A DNA stretch of 64,000 bases from NCBI GenBank assembly GCA_024346835.1, contig AP024866.1, positions 1 through 64,000 of the forward strand. The letters run 5' to 3'. The notes below the pieces were generated by a model. It was not told where the DNA came from, did not search any database, and saw only the letters and a program-made list of their open reading frames with translations. This stretch comes from Vibrio comitans (GTDB lineage Bacteria; Pseudomonadota; Gammaproteobacteria; Enterobacterales; Vibrionaceae). The translations under genes were made by a program, and so were the position numbers. This document shows, piece after piece, positions 11,526 to 22,560 of this stretch (its first letter is position 1; each line of letters begins with the position of its first letter).

Positions 11526-11549
11526 AAAGCCCAGCGAGAGCTGGGCTTT
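11526..11549 (-). terminator. Terminator after glyS
   Basis: AAAGCCCAGC GAGA GCTGGGCTTT hairpin read on the minus strand, followed by a T-run (complement of AAAAAG at 11524-11529), 8 bp past the glyS stop. Confidence 0.85.
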
Positions 11550-11556
11550 AAAAGGA

Positions 11557-13623
11557 TTATTTCTGCAGAAGAGAAATATCAGCAATCTGCAAGAACAGGT
11601 TACGCAGTTTATTCAGTAGCGTTAAGCGGTTCTTTTTCAATGCTTCGTCATCGGCCATAACCATAACGTTATCGAAGAAAGCATCAACAGGCTCACGAAG
11701 ATCGGCAAGCTTGCTTAGGGCTTGTTGGTAGTTACCCGTTGCAAACGCAGGCTCTAGTGCTTCAGCCATAACTTCAACATTTTCTGCTAGAGCTTTCTCT
11801 GCATCTTCTTGTAGAAGCGCAAGGTCGATCTCTTCAGCTAGCTCACCATCGAATTTCGCTAGGATATTACCTACGCGCTTGTTCGCTGCCGCTAGTGCCT
11901 CTGCCGCTTCAAGGTCACGGAAGTGAGATACTGCTTTAACACGTTGATCGAAATCAGCAGGTTTAGTTGGGCGACGAGCCAGTACTGCTTGGATGATATC
12001 AATACTGAAGCCAGCATCTTGATACCAAGCACGGAAACGACCTAGCATGAAGTCGATGACATCTTGCTCAACGTTGTCGTTAGTTAGCTTGGTACCAAAC
12101 TGGATCTTAGCTTCACGAATAAGGTCAACAAGGTCTAGGTTGTAGCCATTTTCTACGATGATACGCAACACACCTAGAGATGCGCGACGCAGTGCAAATG
12201 GGTCAGAGCCCTTAGGTGCTTGACCAATACCAAAGATACCTACAATAGTATCTAGCTTGTCAGCCATAGCGACGGCTGAAGAAATACCAGTGCTAGGTAG
12301 ATCGTCACCCGCAAAGCGAGGCATGTACTGCTCGTAAAGAGCCAGTGCTACTTGCTCATCTTCACCGTCATGAGTTGCATAGTGCATGCCCATTACGCCT
12401 TGGGTATCGGTAAATTCGAATACCATAGAGGTCATAAGGTCACATTTAGCCAGTAGGCCAGCACGCGTTGCTTTCTCAACATCGGCATCAATTTGCTTAG
12501 CAATGTATCCTGCTAGTGCTGTGATACGGTCTGTTTTATCTTTGATCGTACCCAGTTGCTTTTGGAATACCGCTTGTTCTAGCTCAGGAAGACGGTCGAT
12601 CAACGGACGCTTACGGTCAGTGTTGAAGAAAAACTCTGCGTCAGCGAGACGAGGGCGAACAACCTTTTCGTTGCCTTCGATAACGTGGCGAGGTTCTTTT
12701 GACTCGATGTTAGAAACAAAGATGAAGTTTGGTAGAAGCTTCTTGTTTTCATCGTAAACAGGGAAGTACTTTTGGTCGCCCTTCATGGTGTAAACCAAAG
12801 CTTCAGAAGGCACCTTTAGGAATTCTTCTTCAAATTTCGCAGTCAGTACAACCGGCCACTCAACCAGAGACGTCACTTCTTCTACCAGGTCATCTTCCAG
12901 GTCAGCAATACCGCCAACAGCTGCCGCAGCTTTTTGAGAGTCAGCTAGGATGATCGCTTTACGCGCATCGTAATCCGCCATTACTTTACCGCGCTCTTCT
13001 AGAATCGCAGGGTATTGCTCTGCCGAGTCGATAGTGAACTCTTGCTCACCCATAAAGCGGTGACCACGAATAGTGCGGTCAGAAGCTACGCCAAGGATCT
13101 CACCTTGAATAAGCTCGCTACCCATTAACATAGTCAGTGTTTTTACTGGACGAATAAACTGAGTGGTTTTGTCGCCCCAACGCATTGGCTTAGCGATAGG
13201 TAAGTTAGACAGTGCTTTAGCGGCTAGATCAACAACGATATCAGTTGTTGCTTGACCTTTTACTTCCTGCTTAAACAGTAGCCATTCACCTTTGTCTGTT
13301 TTAAGGCGCTCAGCTTGGTCAACGGTAATACCGTTGCCGCGTGCCCAGCCTTGTGCTGCTTTTGTTGCATTGCCTTCAGCGTCGAATGCAACAGAGATTG
13401 CAGGACCGCGTTTCTCTACTACTTTGTCAGCTTGGCCTTCAGCTAGAGCTGAAACCTTAAGTGCTAGACGACGAGGAGCGGCATACCATTTAATACCTTC
13501 ATGAGTCAGACTTGCGTCTTTAAGCTCAGCTTCGAAGTTTGCAGAAAATGCTTCAGCAAGAGTACGAAGCTGTGTTGGTGGTAGCTCTTCAGTACCCAGT
13601 TCAATTAGAAATTCTTTTGCCAT
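11557..13623 (-). CDS. glyS: Glycyl-tRNA synthetase beta subunit
   Basis: Beta subunit of the heterotetrameric bacterial (alpha2beta2) glycyl-tRNA synthetase; it recognises tRNA-Gly and works with GlyQ. The 688-residue product starts [16 protein letters not shown], the family signature, and includes an HD-like region ([20 protein letters not shown]) and the C-terminal anticodon-binding-like domain. It begins 2 bp after glyQ stops, so the pair is an operon with glyQ first. Confidence 0.97.
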   Translation of the reverse strand: MAKEFLIELGTEELPPTQLRTLAEAFSANFEAELKDASLTHEGIKWYAAPRRLALKVSALAEGQADKVVEKRGPAISVAFDAEGNATKAAQGWARGNGITVDQAERLKTDKGEWLLFKQEVKGQATTDIVVDLAAKALSNLPIAKPMRWGDKTTQFIRPVKTLTMLMGSELIQGEILGVASDRTIRGHRFMGEQEFTIDSAEQYPAILEERGKVMADYDARKAIILADSQKAAAAVGGIADLEDDLVEEVTSLVEWPVVLTAKFEEEFLKVPSEALVYTMKGDQKYFPVYDENKKLLPNFIFVSNIESKEPRHVIEGNEKVVRPRLADAEFFFNTDRKRPLIDRLPELEQAVFQKQLGTIKDKTDRITALAGYIAKQIDADVEKATRAGLLAKCDLMTSMVFEFTDTQGVMGMHYATHDGEDEQVALALYEQYMPRFAGDDLPSTGISSAVAMADKLDTIVGIFGIGQAPKGSDPFALRRASLGVLRIIVENGYNLDLVDLIREAKIQFGTKLTNDNVEQDVIDFMLGRFRAWYQDAGFSIDIIQAVLARRPTKPADFDQRVKAVSHFRDLEAAEALAAANKRVGNILAKFDGELAEEIDLALLQEDAEKALAENVEVMAEALEPAFATGNYQQALSKLADLREPVDAFFDNVMVMADDEALKKNRLTLLNKLRNLFLQIADISLLQK

Positions 13624-13625
13624 GA

Positions 13626-14549
13626 TTACTTCTCCTCACCTTGTTTTTTACACATAGGGAAGCCAAGTGCTTCACGCGATGCATAGTATGCTTCTGCAAC
13701 TGCTTTCGTCAGATTGCGGATGCGGAGGATGTAGCGTTGGCGCTCTGTTACAGAGATAGCTTTACGCGCATCAAGAATGTTGAATGCGTGGCCAGCTTTT
13801 AGAATACGCTCATAAGCAGGAAGCGGTAATGGCTTCTCTAGCTCTAGGAGTTCTTTACACTCTTTTTCACATTGGTCGAAGAATGTGAATAGGAAATCAA
13901 CGTCAGCGTGTTCGAAGTTGTAAGTGGATTGCTCTACTTCGTTTTGGTGGAAAATATCACCGTAGGTCACGTTAGAGCCATCAGGAGCAACGTTCCATAC
14001 TAGGTCATAAACAGAGTCTACTTCTTGAATGTACATCGCTAGACGTTCGATACCGTAAGTGATTTCACCGGTAACAGGCTTACATTCAAGACCACCTACT
14101 TGCTGGAAGTAGGTAAACTGAGTCACTTCCATGCCGTTTAGCCAAACTTCCCAGCCAAGACCCCAAGCACCCAGTGTTGGGTTTTCCCAGTTGTCTTCTA
14201 CGAAACGAATATCGTGAACTAATGGATCGATACCAAGTACTTCAAGTGAGCCAAGGTACAACTCCTGAATATTATCTGGAGAAGGCTTTAAAGCTACTTG
14301 GAATTGATAGTAGTGCTGCAGGCGGTTTGGGTTCTCACCATAGCGTCCATCAGTTGGACGACGAGATGGCTGAACGTATGCCGTAGACATTGGCTCTGGG
14401 CCAAGTGCACGCAGACATGTCATTGGGTGAGAGGTGCCAGCACCTACTTCCATATCTAACGGTTGAACAATAGTACAACCGTTTTGAGCCCAATAATCCT
14501 GCAGCGCGAGGATCATTCCCTGGAAGGTTTTGATATCGTATTTTTGCAT
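13626..14549 (-). CDS. glyQ: Glycyl-tRNA synthetase alpha subunit
   Basis: Catalytic class II alpha subunit of glycyl-tRNA synthetase, activating glycine with ATP and charging tRNA-Gly in complex with GlyS. I chose the ATG at 14549 ([13 protein letters not shown]), giving 307 residues as in E. coli; an in-frame upstream start at 14639 adds 30 residues absent from the family. Class II motif regions include [18 protein letters not shown] and YGIERLAMY. glyS follows 2 bp downstream. Confidence 0.96.
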   Translation of the reverse strand: MQKYDIKTFQGMILALQDYWAQNGCTIVQPLDMEVGAGTSHPMTCLRALGPEPMSTAYVQPSRRPTDGRYGENPNRLQHYYQFQVALKPSPDNIQELYLGSLEVLGIDPLVHDIRFVEDNWENPTLGAWGLGWEVWLNGMEVTQFTYFQQVGGLECKPVTGEITYGIERLAMYIQEVDSVYDLVWNVAPDGSNVTYGDIFHQNEVEQSTYNFEHADVDFLFTFFDQCEKECKELLELEKPLPLPAYERILKAGHAFNILDARKAISVTERQRYILRIRNLTKAVAEAYYASREALGFPMCKKQGEEK

Positions 14550-14742
14550 AGTCGTTTCGCGCGATTCTTTTGTCTGAAAATGAAATAACTTCAAATTATA
14601 CCCATGAATTGCGATGGGGAGTAGCGAAAAAAGCATCAATACCGCGTTGAGAGGGGCTTTAACAGCAAGAAGGTGGCTTATCTTGCTTTTTATGGGGTAA
14701 TTGGTGCTTGATTCTCACCTAGTGGATGACTAAAATCCTCGC

Positions 14743-14911
14743 ATCTTTGGGGAGTAGCTTACCGTGGCAATCAATTGTCCGGTTCGTCCGTCAACATAAT
14801 TGATGCAAAATCATCATGGCGTTCGAGACACTTGTTTAGCAAGACCTTAGATAAGTATCATGAACCTAGGTGGGGGAGTGAGACTTGTCTATTGTTTGTT
14901 ATCCCCCACCT
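14743..14911 (+). promoter_or_regulatory. yybP-ykoY manganese riboswitch with downstream hairpin
   Basis: The leader holds the hallmark TTTGGGGAGTAGC (about 14746-14758) and, after a variable arm, GTCAACATAATTGATGCAAAA (about 14792-14812), matching the second conserved half of yybP-ykoY Mn2+ aptamers such as those of E. coli alx and mntP. Closing stem P1 pairs ATCTTTGG (14743-14750) with CCTTAGAT (14845-14852). A perfect 10-bp hairpin, AGGTGGGGGA / TCCCCCACCT (14868-14877 / 14902-14911), then sits just before the RBS. It lacks a T-run, so control is more likely translational or by anti-pairing. The next gene is a Mn2+ exporter family member, as expected. Confidence 0.85.
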
Positions 14912-14925
14912 CTAGAGAGAACCCT

Positions 14926-15480
14926 TTGAGCGTATTAGCCATTTCTATCACCACCGTTGCCTTAGCGGAAATTGGTGATAAAACCCAACTTTTATCTCTG
15001 CTTTTGGCCAGCCGTTATCGCAAGCCTTTGCCTATTATTGCTGCCATTTTTCTAGCAACCATAGCTAACCATGCGGTAGCCGCTTGGCTTGGCGTACTTG
15101 TCTCTGATTTGTTGAGTCCGTCGATTCTAAAGTGGGTTGTTGTTGCAAGCTTCATCGCAATGGCGTTATGGGTGCTAATCCCAGATAAGTTGGATGAGGA
15201 TGAGTCGATATCCAACAAAGGACCATTTGTTGCCACCTTTATTGCTTTTTTCGTTGCAGAGATTGGAGATAAGACTCAGATAGCAACCTCAATTTTAGGG
15301 GCGCAATATGCAGATGCGTTGATGATGGTTGTGCTTGGTACGACGATTGGAATGTTACTTGCGAATGTACCGGTTGTGATTATTGGTAAGTTATCGGCAG
15401 AGCGTTTGCCATTGGCAATGATTAGAAAGGTAACTGCTGCACTGTTTGCAATACTTGCAGTAAGCGCAGCCATTTATTAG
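14926..15480 (+). CDS. mneA: Manganese exporter, UPF0016/TMEM165 (GDT1) family
   Basis: Six-helix inner-membrane transporter of the CaCA2/UPF0016 family; the Vibrio cholerae member MneA exports Mn2+. The sequence carries the two signature repeats, EIGDKTQLL near residue 13 and EIGDKTQIA in the second half, in inverted-repeat hydrophobic halves. I chose the TTG at 14926 (LSVLAISITT, 184 residues) with AGAGAG 8 nt upstream; an ATG at 14860 would begin inside the riboswitch hairpin and adds an unconserved tail. Expression is probably induced by Mn2+ through the riboswitch. Confidence 0.88.
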   Translation: MSVLAISITTVALAEIGDKTQLLSLLLASRYRKPLPIIAAIFLATIANHAVAAWLGVLVSDLLSPSILKWVVVASFIAMALWVLIPDKLDEDESISNKGPFVATFIAFFVAEIGDKTQIATSILGAQYADALMMVVLGTTIGMLLANVPVVIIGKLSAERLPLAMIRKVTAALFAILAVSAAIY

Positions 15481-15678
15481 GGCCTGTTGACCTTTTGAGT
15501 TGATTTTTGTAACGATTTGTTTAAATACCCAACAAAGCGCTACCCGAAGGGCTCGGCCAGAAGCCATTTACTCGTCGTTGAGCGTCTTTTGCTTAGATGA
15601 CTAGGCGGCAAAACACTCGCCTTGATTAAATGGCTTCTGGTCGAGCAAAATTTAATCGCAAAAGGTCAACAGGCCCTA
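15478..15678. repeat. 201-bp palindromic (MITE-like) element
   Basis: A perfect 20-bp terminal inverted repeat, TAGGGCCTGTTGACCTTTTG (15478-15497) and its complement (15659-15678), bounds the element. An inner 20-bp inverted repeat with one mismatch, GCTCGGCCAGAAGCCATTTA (15551-15570) against 15627-15646, is nested inside. It has no ORF and overlaps the mneA stop codon, so that stop may be supplied by the element. This looks like a non-autonomous mobile or REP/MITE-type unit able to fold as one long hairpin. Copy number elsewhere is unknown. It may also terminate transcription between mneA and tusA. Confidence 0.75.
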
Positions 15679-15689
15679 GAGAGACGAGA

Positions 15690-15938
15690 TTAAGCCAGCC
15701 CTTTTTTAATCAGGTATTGAAATGGGGCTGTGTCGGTTTTTTCCGCTATGAGTTGATGATCCATGAAGCGACAGAAGCTTGGAATATCACGCACAGTAGA
15801 AGGGTCATCTGCTTTAACTAGCAATACTTCGCCATCTTGCATGTTACGAATGGTTTTTCTGACCATCATAACGGGCTCTGGGCAGCGTAAACCTTCTGCC
15901 TCTAGGATGTGATTTGCAACTTCTGGATTAAACGACAT
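15690..15938 (-). CDS. tusA: Sulfurtransferase TusA (SirA)
   Basis: Small sulfur carrier that takes persulfide sulfur from IscS and passes it to TusBCD-TusE for tRNA 2-thiouridine and other thiolation. The 82-residue product holds the family motif [16 protein letters not shown] with the reactive Cys in RCPEP. I chose ATG 15938 ([10 protein letters not shown]) with RBS GAGAGGAAG; a TTG five codons upstream overlaps that RBS. It is monocistronic and converges on the palindromic element. Confidence 0.95.
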   Translation of the reverse strand: MSFNPEVANHILEAEGLRCPEPVMMVRKTIRNMQDGEVLLVKADDPSTVRDIPSFCRFMDHQLIAEKTDTAPFQYLIKKGLA

Positions 15939-16002
15939 AGCTTCCTCTCCCAAAAAATGAGACCGCGATCATACTCGAGTATAAAAAATATTCAATATCA
16001 AC

Positions 16003-16031
16003 TTGGCAATCTTAAGTTCAGGGTGTATTGT
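16003..16031 (+). promoter_or_regulatory. Candidate promoter of a small RNA
   Basis: TTGGCA (16003-16008), 17 bp, TATTGT (16026-16031) forms a sigma70-like promoter on the plus strand, about 100 bp upstream of an orphan terminator with no ORF between. Confidence 0.45.
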
Positions 16032-16037
16032 TAATTT

Positions 16038-16136
16038 AACTTAGATTTAACAACTTGATAACAGTCAGGTTGAGCAGATATTCCGACACTATCCCTTTTT
16101 CTTGGGCTTCCCCGCACTCCGATGCGGGATTTTTTT
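16038..16136 (+). ncRNA. Candidate intergenic small RNA with orphan terminator
   Basis: Between tusA (minus) and the LysR gene (plus) lies a strong plus-strand intrinsic terminator, CCCGCA CTCCGA TGCGGG followed by seven T (16110-16136), with no plus-strand gene feeding it. A sigma70-like promoter sits about 100 bp upstream, predicting an RNA of about 100 nt. The 3' stem-loop with U-tail and an upstream unpaired U-rich stretch (CCCTTTTTCTTGGG) fit Hfq-type sRNAs. I do not match it to a named family by eye. The 5' end is an estimate. Confidence 0.5.
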
Positions 16137-16234
16137 GTCTAAAATTCAGTATCCTACCCAAACCGGTTATTTGTAAACACGAATTGACTTAGCTGATACT
16201 ATAAACAATAAGCTTTGTTGGTGTTTGAGGTTAC

Positions 16235-17176
16235 ATGGAACTAGAAGATATTTATCGCAGAGATCTTAATCTACTTATAGCCTTACGGGTTTTGGTAGAA
16301 GAGGGAAGTGTGAGTCGAGCAGCCCTTAGGCTCAATCTCAGTCAATCGGCGATGAGTCGCGTTTTAGGGCGACTAAGAGAGCTGTTAAATGATCCATTGT
16401 TTACTCGCAATGGACAAAACCTCATAGCCACAGAAAAAGCGTTATTAATCAATGAGCAGATTCAGTTCCCGCTAGAAGCGATAAGGGATCTGCTTACTCC
16501 TACGGACTTTGACCCCTCAATGTGCACGCAACGCTTTGTAGTGGCGACGACGGACTATGCAATGCAAACCATACTGCCGTTTGCTTTGCCTAAGATCTAT
16601 GAAGAAGCGCCGAATATATCCTTGGACTTTCAACCACTGCAGCACGACAACATCTACCATCAATTGACCGCAGAAAGAGCGGATATGGCGATCTGCCGAC
16701 CTGTTTCCGAAATAGAACCATTACGCAGAGAGGTGCTAGGTAAAGTGGGCGTTACCTGCCTGCTATCAAAGCACCATCCTTTAGTGGATAAGCCTCTGAC
16801 GATTAATGATTTTTTGACCCTGCCGCATGCCATGATAGCAATAAGCGATGGTGTTAAATCCTTGATTGATGAGAGCTTGAAGCCTCATGGCTCAATGAAT
16901 TTGATAATGCGTGCTTATCACCTAGAGGCAGCACTAGCGATTGTGGATCGGCTACCTTTGGTGATTACTGTTCCTGCCGATTTAGCTTATCTAGTATCAG
17001 AAAGACATGACTTAGTGATCAAGCCGTTGCCATTTGAATTTATCCCCTTTGATTATTCTCTTATCTGGCACTCGAGATGCGACACCTCACCAGCGCAAAA
17101 GTGGCTAAGAGGAATACTGAAAAAGGAATGTGGAAGGTTAATAGAAAAGAGGGTTATGGACTTAGGGTTGGAGTAA
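16235..17176 (+). CDS. LysR-family transcriptional regulator
   Basis: 313-residue LysR-type regulator. The N-terminal winged helix-turn-helix (about 9-68) reads DLNLLIALRVLVEEGSVS...LNLSQSAMSRVLGRLRELLNDPLFTR, the standard LTTR motif. Residues about 95-300 form the periplasmic-binding-like effector domain. The opening and the DPLFTRNGQNL motif place it near the NodD/LeuO/PcpR-like branch. Effector and targets are unknown: the convergent downstream gene (acuI) and the upstream intergenic region are the nearest candidates. No terminator is clear at its 3' end. Confidence 0.9.
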   Translation: MELEDIYRRDLNLLIALRVLVEEGSVSRAALRLNLSQSAMSRVLGRLRELLNDPLFTRNGQNLIATEKALLINEQIQFPLEAIRDLLTPTDFDPSMCTQRFVVATTDYAMQTILPFALPKIYEEAPNISLDFQPLQHDNIYHQLTAERADMAICRPVSEIEPLRREVLGKVGVTCLLSKHHPLVDKPLTINDFLTLPHAMIAISDGVKSLIDESLKPHGSMNLIMRAYHLEAALAIVDRLPLVITVPADLAYLVSERHDLVIKPLPFEFIPFDYSLIWHSRCDTSPAQKWLRGILKKECGRLIEKRVMDLGLE

Positions 17177-17222
17177 GCCAGCGAATCTCTTCACTGGCTT
17201 ATAGAGTGCTGCCCCCAGCAAT

Positions 17223-18206
17223 CTAACTTACTTTAATCACAACGCGACCCGTAATTTGGCCATTGGTGATGTCATTGGCTGCTTGAATTGCATCTTCAAG
17301 GTTGATGAGCTTAGTTGCTTGCTCGAAGTATGATGCAGGAAGCAGTTCCACTAAACGTTCCCAAGCTTGAATGCGTTTTTCTCTTGGGCACATTACTGAA
17401 TCAACGCCTTGCAAGCGTACATTACGTAAGATAAACGGCATAACCGATGTTGGAAGGTCGAAACCGCCAGCCAAACCACATGCTGCCACTACACCGTTGT
17501 AGTTAGTCTGTGCCAATACTTTTGCCAGCATATTGCTACCTACAGTATCTACTGCAGCAGCCCATACTTGGCGCTCTAGTGGTTTTGCAGGTTCTGCAAA
17601 TTCAGAGCGTTCAACGATGCGAGACGCACCTAGACTTGTGAGTAAATCACCGTTTTGAGAAGCACGGCCTGTTACCGCAGCAACAGAATACCCAAGTTGG
17701 TTTAGTAGGGTTACAGCTACGCTACCTACACCACCACTAGCACCTGTTACTAGAACCTCACCGTCTTCAGGTTTTACGCCACCATCAACGATGGCTTGTA
17801 CACAAAGCATTGCCGTGAAACCCGCAGTACCAATACTCATGGCTTGCTGACCAGATAAACCCTCTACCAGTGGTACTAGCCAATCACCTTTAAGGCGTGC
17901 TTTCTCTGACATGCCGCCCCAATGGTTTTCACCTACGCCCCAGCCAGTTAGTACTACTTTGTCACCAGCTTGGTAGCGAGCGTCTTCAGAAGTTGTCACT
18001 GTACCGACTAGATCGATGCCCGGAACCATAGGGAAGTTACGAATGATTTTGCCCTTACCTGTAATCGCTAGACCATCTTTGTAGTTTAGAGATGAGTAAT
18101 CTACCGCGATTTCCACATCACCTTCTGGTAATAGTGATTCATCAACTTGCTCGATAGCAGCAAGGGTTTTTTTGTCTTCTTGGTTCAGAACAAGTGCTTT
18201 AAACAT
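17223..18206 (-). CDS. acuI: Acrylyl-CoA reductase AcuI / YhdH-type NADPH oxidoreductase
   Basis: Zinc-free medium-chain dehydrogenase of the YhdH/AcuI group; AcuI reduces toxic acryloyl-CoA to propionyl-CoA with NADPH, relevant to DMSP and propionate metabolism in marine bacteria. I chose ATG 18206 (MFKALVLNQEDKK, 327 residues), which has RBS GGAG 6 nt upstream. Visible motifs are SSLNYKDGLAITG, the Rossmann glycine motif VTGASGGVGSVAV, and CPREKRIQAW near the C-terminus. It stands alone. The exact substrate is inferred from the family; it could be a general quinone/enone reductase. Confidence 0.85.
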   Translation of the reverse strand: MFKALVLNQEDKKTLAAIEQVDESLLPEGDVEIAVDYSSLNYKDGLAITGKGKIIRNFPMVPGIDLVGTVTTSEDARYQAGDKVVLTGWGVGENHWGGMSEKARLKGDWLVPLVEGLSGQQAMSIGTAGFTAMLCVQAIVDGGVKPEDGEVLVTGASGGVGSVAVTLLNQLGYSVAAVTGRASQNGDLLTSLGASRIVERSEFAEPAKPLERQVWAAAVDTVGSNMLAKVLAQTNYNGVVAACGLAGGFDLPTSVMPFILRNVRLQGVDSVMCPREKRIQAWERLVELLPASYFEQATKLINLEDAIQAANDITNGQITGRVVIKVS

Positions 18207-18382
18207 TAGTAACTCCAAAGGGTTAACGTTCTTAATTGCTGATAAGTGTAGAGAAGATTGGCGGATAAAAAAAATGATTTGTTATCATTATAAATATGCG
18301 TTTTGTGCATTAATTATGGTTGATTTATGATCTGAGTGGTAGTGCGACTCCAGACAATACTAGAGTCGCCTTTAGAAGGGGG

Positions 18383-19549
<1,167 letters not shown>

Positions 19550-19566
19550 CTAATCCCTCTTATTGA

Positions 19567-21738
19567 TTACACGCTGGTGGCTTGTTGGTTTGCGTAAAAG
19601 CTATCGCCAGAGTCGGCCATTGAGTAAAGCAGAGTTGGTGCTTTATACAGTGGGCCTAACGATTGATATTGTTCACATAGCGCTAGATAGTTTTTGATTC
19701 CTAAGCTGTCTAGGTAACGGAATACGCCTCCCCTGAATGGTGGGAATCCTAGGCCATATACCAGAGCCATATCGGCTTCTTGTGGCGAGGCAATAATGTT
19801 TTCCTCAAGACACAGTACAACCTCGTTGATCATTGGAATCATCATACGATGGAGCACCTCTTCATCACTGAATTGCTGATTAGGTGCATTTAGAGTTGCT
19901 AAGTACTCACTAACCTCAGGGTTGAAGTACTTCTTAGGTTTACCTTTTCTATCCGGTTGATACTCGTAGAAGCCTGCCCCATTTTTTTGCCCGTAGCGTT
20001 TTTGTTCAAACAGTACATCAATGGCATCAGTACCTTGCTTAGCCATTCGTTCTGGGAAACCACTGGCCATAACTTGCTGGGCATGATGCGCCGTATCTAG
20101 TCCAACAACGTCTAGCAAATAGGCAGGTCCCATTGGCCATCCAAATTGACGCTCCATCACTTTATCGACATGCTGAAAGTCAGCACCATCGTTAACTAAC
20201 TGACTAAATCCATTGAAATATGGGAATAGAACACGGTTAACAAAGAATCCAGGGCAATCATTGACCACTATGGGTGATTTACCCATTTTGGCGGCATAAG
20301 CCACAACGCGATTAATGGTCTCGTCAGAGGTTTTCTCACCACGAATAATTTCCACCAGAGGCATTCGATGCACGGGGTTAAAGAAGTGCATGCCGCAGAA
20401 GTTTTCTGGGCGTTCCAATGATTTCGCTAGAAGTTTAATAGGAATGGTGCTGGTGTTAGAGGTAATTACCGCATCTTTGTCTGCGTGTTGTTCGACCTCA
20501 GCCAATACACTTGCTTTGACTTTTGGGTTTTCAACAACGGCTTCAATGATGACATCGGATTGCTCAATACCTGCGTAGTGAAGGCTTGGTGTAATAGAGG
20601 TGAGAACTTTAGCCACTTTATCAGGTTTAATACGTCCTCTTTGTAGACGGCTATTCAGTAACTTTGAGGCTTCATCCAAGCCTAGATCTAAAGAGGGCTG
20701 TGCAATGTCCTTCATTAATACAGGAACGCCTTTGAGTGCGGATTGGTAGGCAATACCACCACCCATAATGCCGGCGCCAAGCACTCCTGCTCGCTGTGTG
20801 GGTTTATCTGAAGCTTTAGCGGCTTTTTTAGCGAGTCCCTTTATATATTGATCATTGAGGAATAACCCGACGAGCGAGGTCGCGACCTCTGTTTGAGTCA
20901 GAGTAATGAAGTTTTCTCTTTCTATATCGAGTGCTTCATCACGAGCAAATCTAGCGGCACTTTCAATGGTTTTAACGGCCATCATTGGTGCGGGATAGTG
21001 AGGGCCTGCCTTTTGAGCAACAAGTCCTTTAGCTGTTGTAAAGCTCATCATTGCTTCTAGTTTCCCTAGGCTTAATGGTGAGGTTTTTTGTTTGCGACGA
21101 TCTTGCCAATCGATGGCACCACGGTTGGCATCATGTATAAGTGAAACAGCAGAATCAAACAGCTTATCTGTGTCTACGATGGCATCTATTAAACCTATTT
21201 TTAGTAATTGTTCCGCTCGCTTTGAGCTTCCAGCAGTAATAATTTCCATTGCGCTGTCAGCACCAATGAGACGCGGCAGTCGAACCGTTCCACCAAACCC
21301 TGGCATGATGCCTAGTTTGGTTTCCGGTAGCCCAATGTTGGCTGTCTTATCCGCTAAGCGAAAATCTGTAGCTAAAATGGCTTCACAACCGCCACCAAGA
21401 GCATGCCCTCTAATGACTGAAATGGTGGGAACAGGCAAGTCTTCAAGGTTATTAAAGATGGAATTAGCGAACTGCAACCACTGACTTAACTCTTCTTTTG
21501 GCTTAGCAAATAGTCCAAGAAACTCTGTAATGTCAGCACCAACGATAAAGGCATCTTTATCACTCGTAACAATCACACCCTTGAGGCCTTGAAGTTGTTG
21601 TAGTGATTTAATGCCAATATCTAGAGATTCTAGTGTTTTGAGGTCTAGTTTGTTGACGGAGTTCGCCCCACTAAAGCATATTTCAGCTATGCCATCTTGA
21701 TGTTGTTTGACCGTGAGGGTCTCTGCTTGATAGATCAT
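19567..21738 (-). CDS. fadB: Fatty acid oxidation complex alpha subunit FadB
   Basis: Multifunctional enoyl-CoA hydratase/isomerase and L-3-hydroxyacyl-CoA dehydrogenase, forming a tetramer with FadA. The 723-residue product has an N-terminal crotonase domain (1-190; [22 protein letters not shown]), the NAD Rossmann motif [14 protein letters not shown] near 320, [15 protein letters not shown], and C-terminal HAD helical domains. First gene of fadBA. A FadR-like operator at 21784-21800 lies 46 bp upstream of its start, so it is probably repressed without fatty acids. Confidence 0.97.
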   Translation of the reverse strand: MIYQAETLTVKQHQDGIAEICFSGANSVNKLDLKTLESLDIGIKSLQQLQGLKGVIVTSDKDAFIVGADITEFLGLFAKPKEELSQWLQFANSIFNNLEDLPVPTISVIRGHALGGGCEAILATDFRLADKTANIGLPETKLGIMPGFGGTVRLPRLIGADSAMEIITAGSSKRAEQLLKIGLIDAIVDTDKLFDSAVSLIHDANRGAIDWQDRRKQKTSPLSLGKLEAMMSFTTAKGLVAQKAGPHYPAPMMAVKTIESAARFARDEALDIERENFITLTQTEVATSLVGLFLNDQYIKGLAKKAAKASDKPTQRAGVLGAGIMGGGIAYQSALKGVPVLMKDIAQPSLDLGLDEASKLLNSRLQRGRIKPDKVAKVLTSITPSLHYAGIEQSDVIIEAVVENPKVKASVLAEVEQHADKDAVITSNTSTIPIKLLAKSLERPENFCGMHFFNPVHRMPLVEIIRGEKTSDETINRVVAYAAKMGKSPIVVNDCPGFFVNRVLFPYFNGFSQLVNDGADFQHVDKVMERQFGWPMGPAYLLDVVGLDTAHHAQQVMASGFPERMAKQGTDAIDVLFEQKRYGQKNGAGFYEYQPDRKGKPKKYFNPEVSEYLATLNAPNQQFSDEEVLHRMMIPMINEVVLCLEENIIASPQEADMALVYGLGFPPFRGGVFRYLDSLGIKNYLALCEQYQSLGPLYKAPTLLYSMADSGDSFYANQQATSV

Positions 21739-21783
21739 CCGTGTTCTCCATGAGTCGGGTCAGCCTTAAAGGCGAGCTAAAGA

Positions 21784-21800
21784 TCGTGGTAAGACCAGTT
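21784..21800 (-). promoter_or_regulatory. Candidate FadR operator upstream of fadB
   Basis: Read on the minus strand the site is AACTGGTCTTACCACGA. It aligns without gaps to the E. coli fadB FadR operator ATCTGGTACGACCAGAT, sharing the CTGGT-N3-ACCA core, and lies in the expected leader position. Confidence 0.6.
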
Positions 21801-21935
21801 AAGTTTGACGATATAACAAGCAAAATTCAATACATTTGTTCAACAAGTTGTTAACAAGTGTTGTTCCGGTCACTATTAATCGAAATGCGTTCTCGTGATA
21901 AACTCACAGGATTACCTAAATAAAACATAGATCTA

Positions 21936-22553
21936 ATGAACGCCTCTCCTTATCTAATACCCGCAAAATCGACGATTTTTGAAGAAGAGATCAAGAAGAG
22001 TCAGTTTATTACCTACTTGGCTCACACTCCGTCTATTGAGCAAGCCAAAGCATTTGTAGATGAAATAAAGGCGAAACATAATGACGCGAGGCACAATTGC
22101 TGGGCATTCGTTGCTGGGCGCCCTGAAGACTCAATGAAGTGGGGGTTTAGTGATGATGGTGAGCCTTCTGGTACAGCAGGGAAGCCTATACTGGCTCAGC
22201 TGACAGGTTCAGGAGTGGGTGAACTCACTGCAGTAGTGACTCGTTACTATGGTGGTATTCGCTTAGGGACTGGTGGGCTTGTTAAAGCCTACGGTGGAGG
22301 GGTTCAACAAGCCCTTAAACTACTAGAGACAATCGAAAAGAAAATCACAACGCAGTTAATAGTAGAGGTTGATTACTCTCTCATATCATTAACTCAGTCT
22401 ATTATGGCGCAGTACGAGGCAGTGGAAATATCAGCCTCTTACGATATCAAGGCTAAACTGATTGTGGAGATTGAAGTCCTTAATGAAAGTGACTTTATCC
22501 AAACCATGACTAACAAAACAGGGGCGAAAGCCTTAGTTTCAAGGATGAGCTAA
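21936..22553 (+). CDS. yigZ: IMPACT/YigZ family protein
   Basis: 205-residue member of the YigZ/IMPACT family (UPF0029), related to eukaryotic GCN1-binding IMPACT. It has the N-terminal IMPACT fold with SQFITYLAHT, DARHNCWAF, DDGEPSGTAGKPIL and RYYGGIRLGTGGLVKAYGG, and a C-terminal DUF1949 ferredoxin-like domain. Biochemical role in bacteria is not settled; nucleic-acid or ribosome binding has been proposed. It lies 7 bp upstream of trkH, as in E. coli (yigZ-trkH-hemG), so the three are probably an operon. Confidence 0.93.
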   Translation: MNASPYLIPAKSTIFEEEIKKSQFITYLAHTPSIEQAKAFVDEIKAKHNDARHNCWAFVAGRPEDSMKWGFSDDGEPSGTAGKPILAQLTGSGVGELTAVVTRYYGGIRLGTGGLVKAYGGGVQQALKLLETIEKKITTQLIVEVDYSLISLTQSIMAQYEAVEISASYDIKAKLIVEIEVLNESDFIQTMTNKTGAKALVSRMS

Positions 22554-22560
22554 CCCAAGT

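Noticed and set aside
15478..15678. Insertion sequence
   Set aside because: There is no transposase ORF, and the element is only 201 bp; MITE/REP-like is the better fit.
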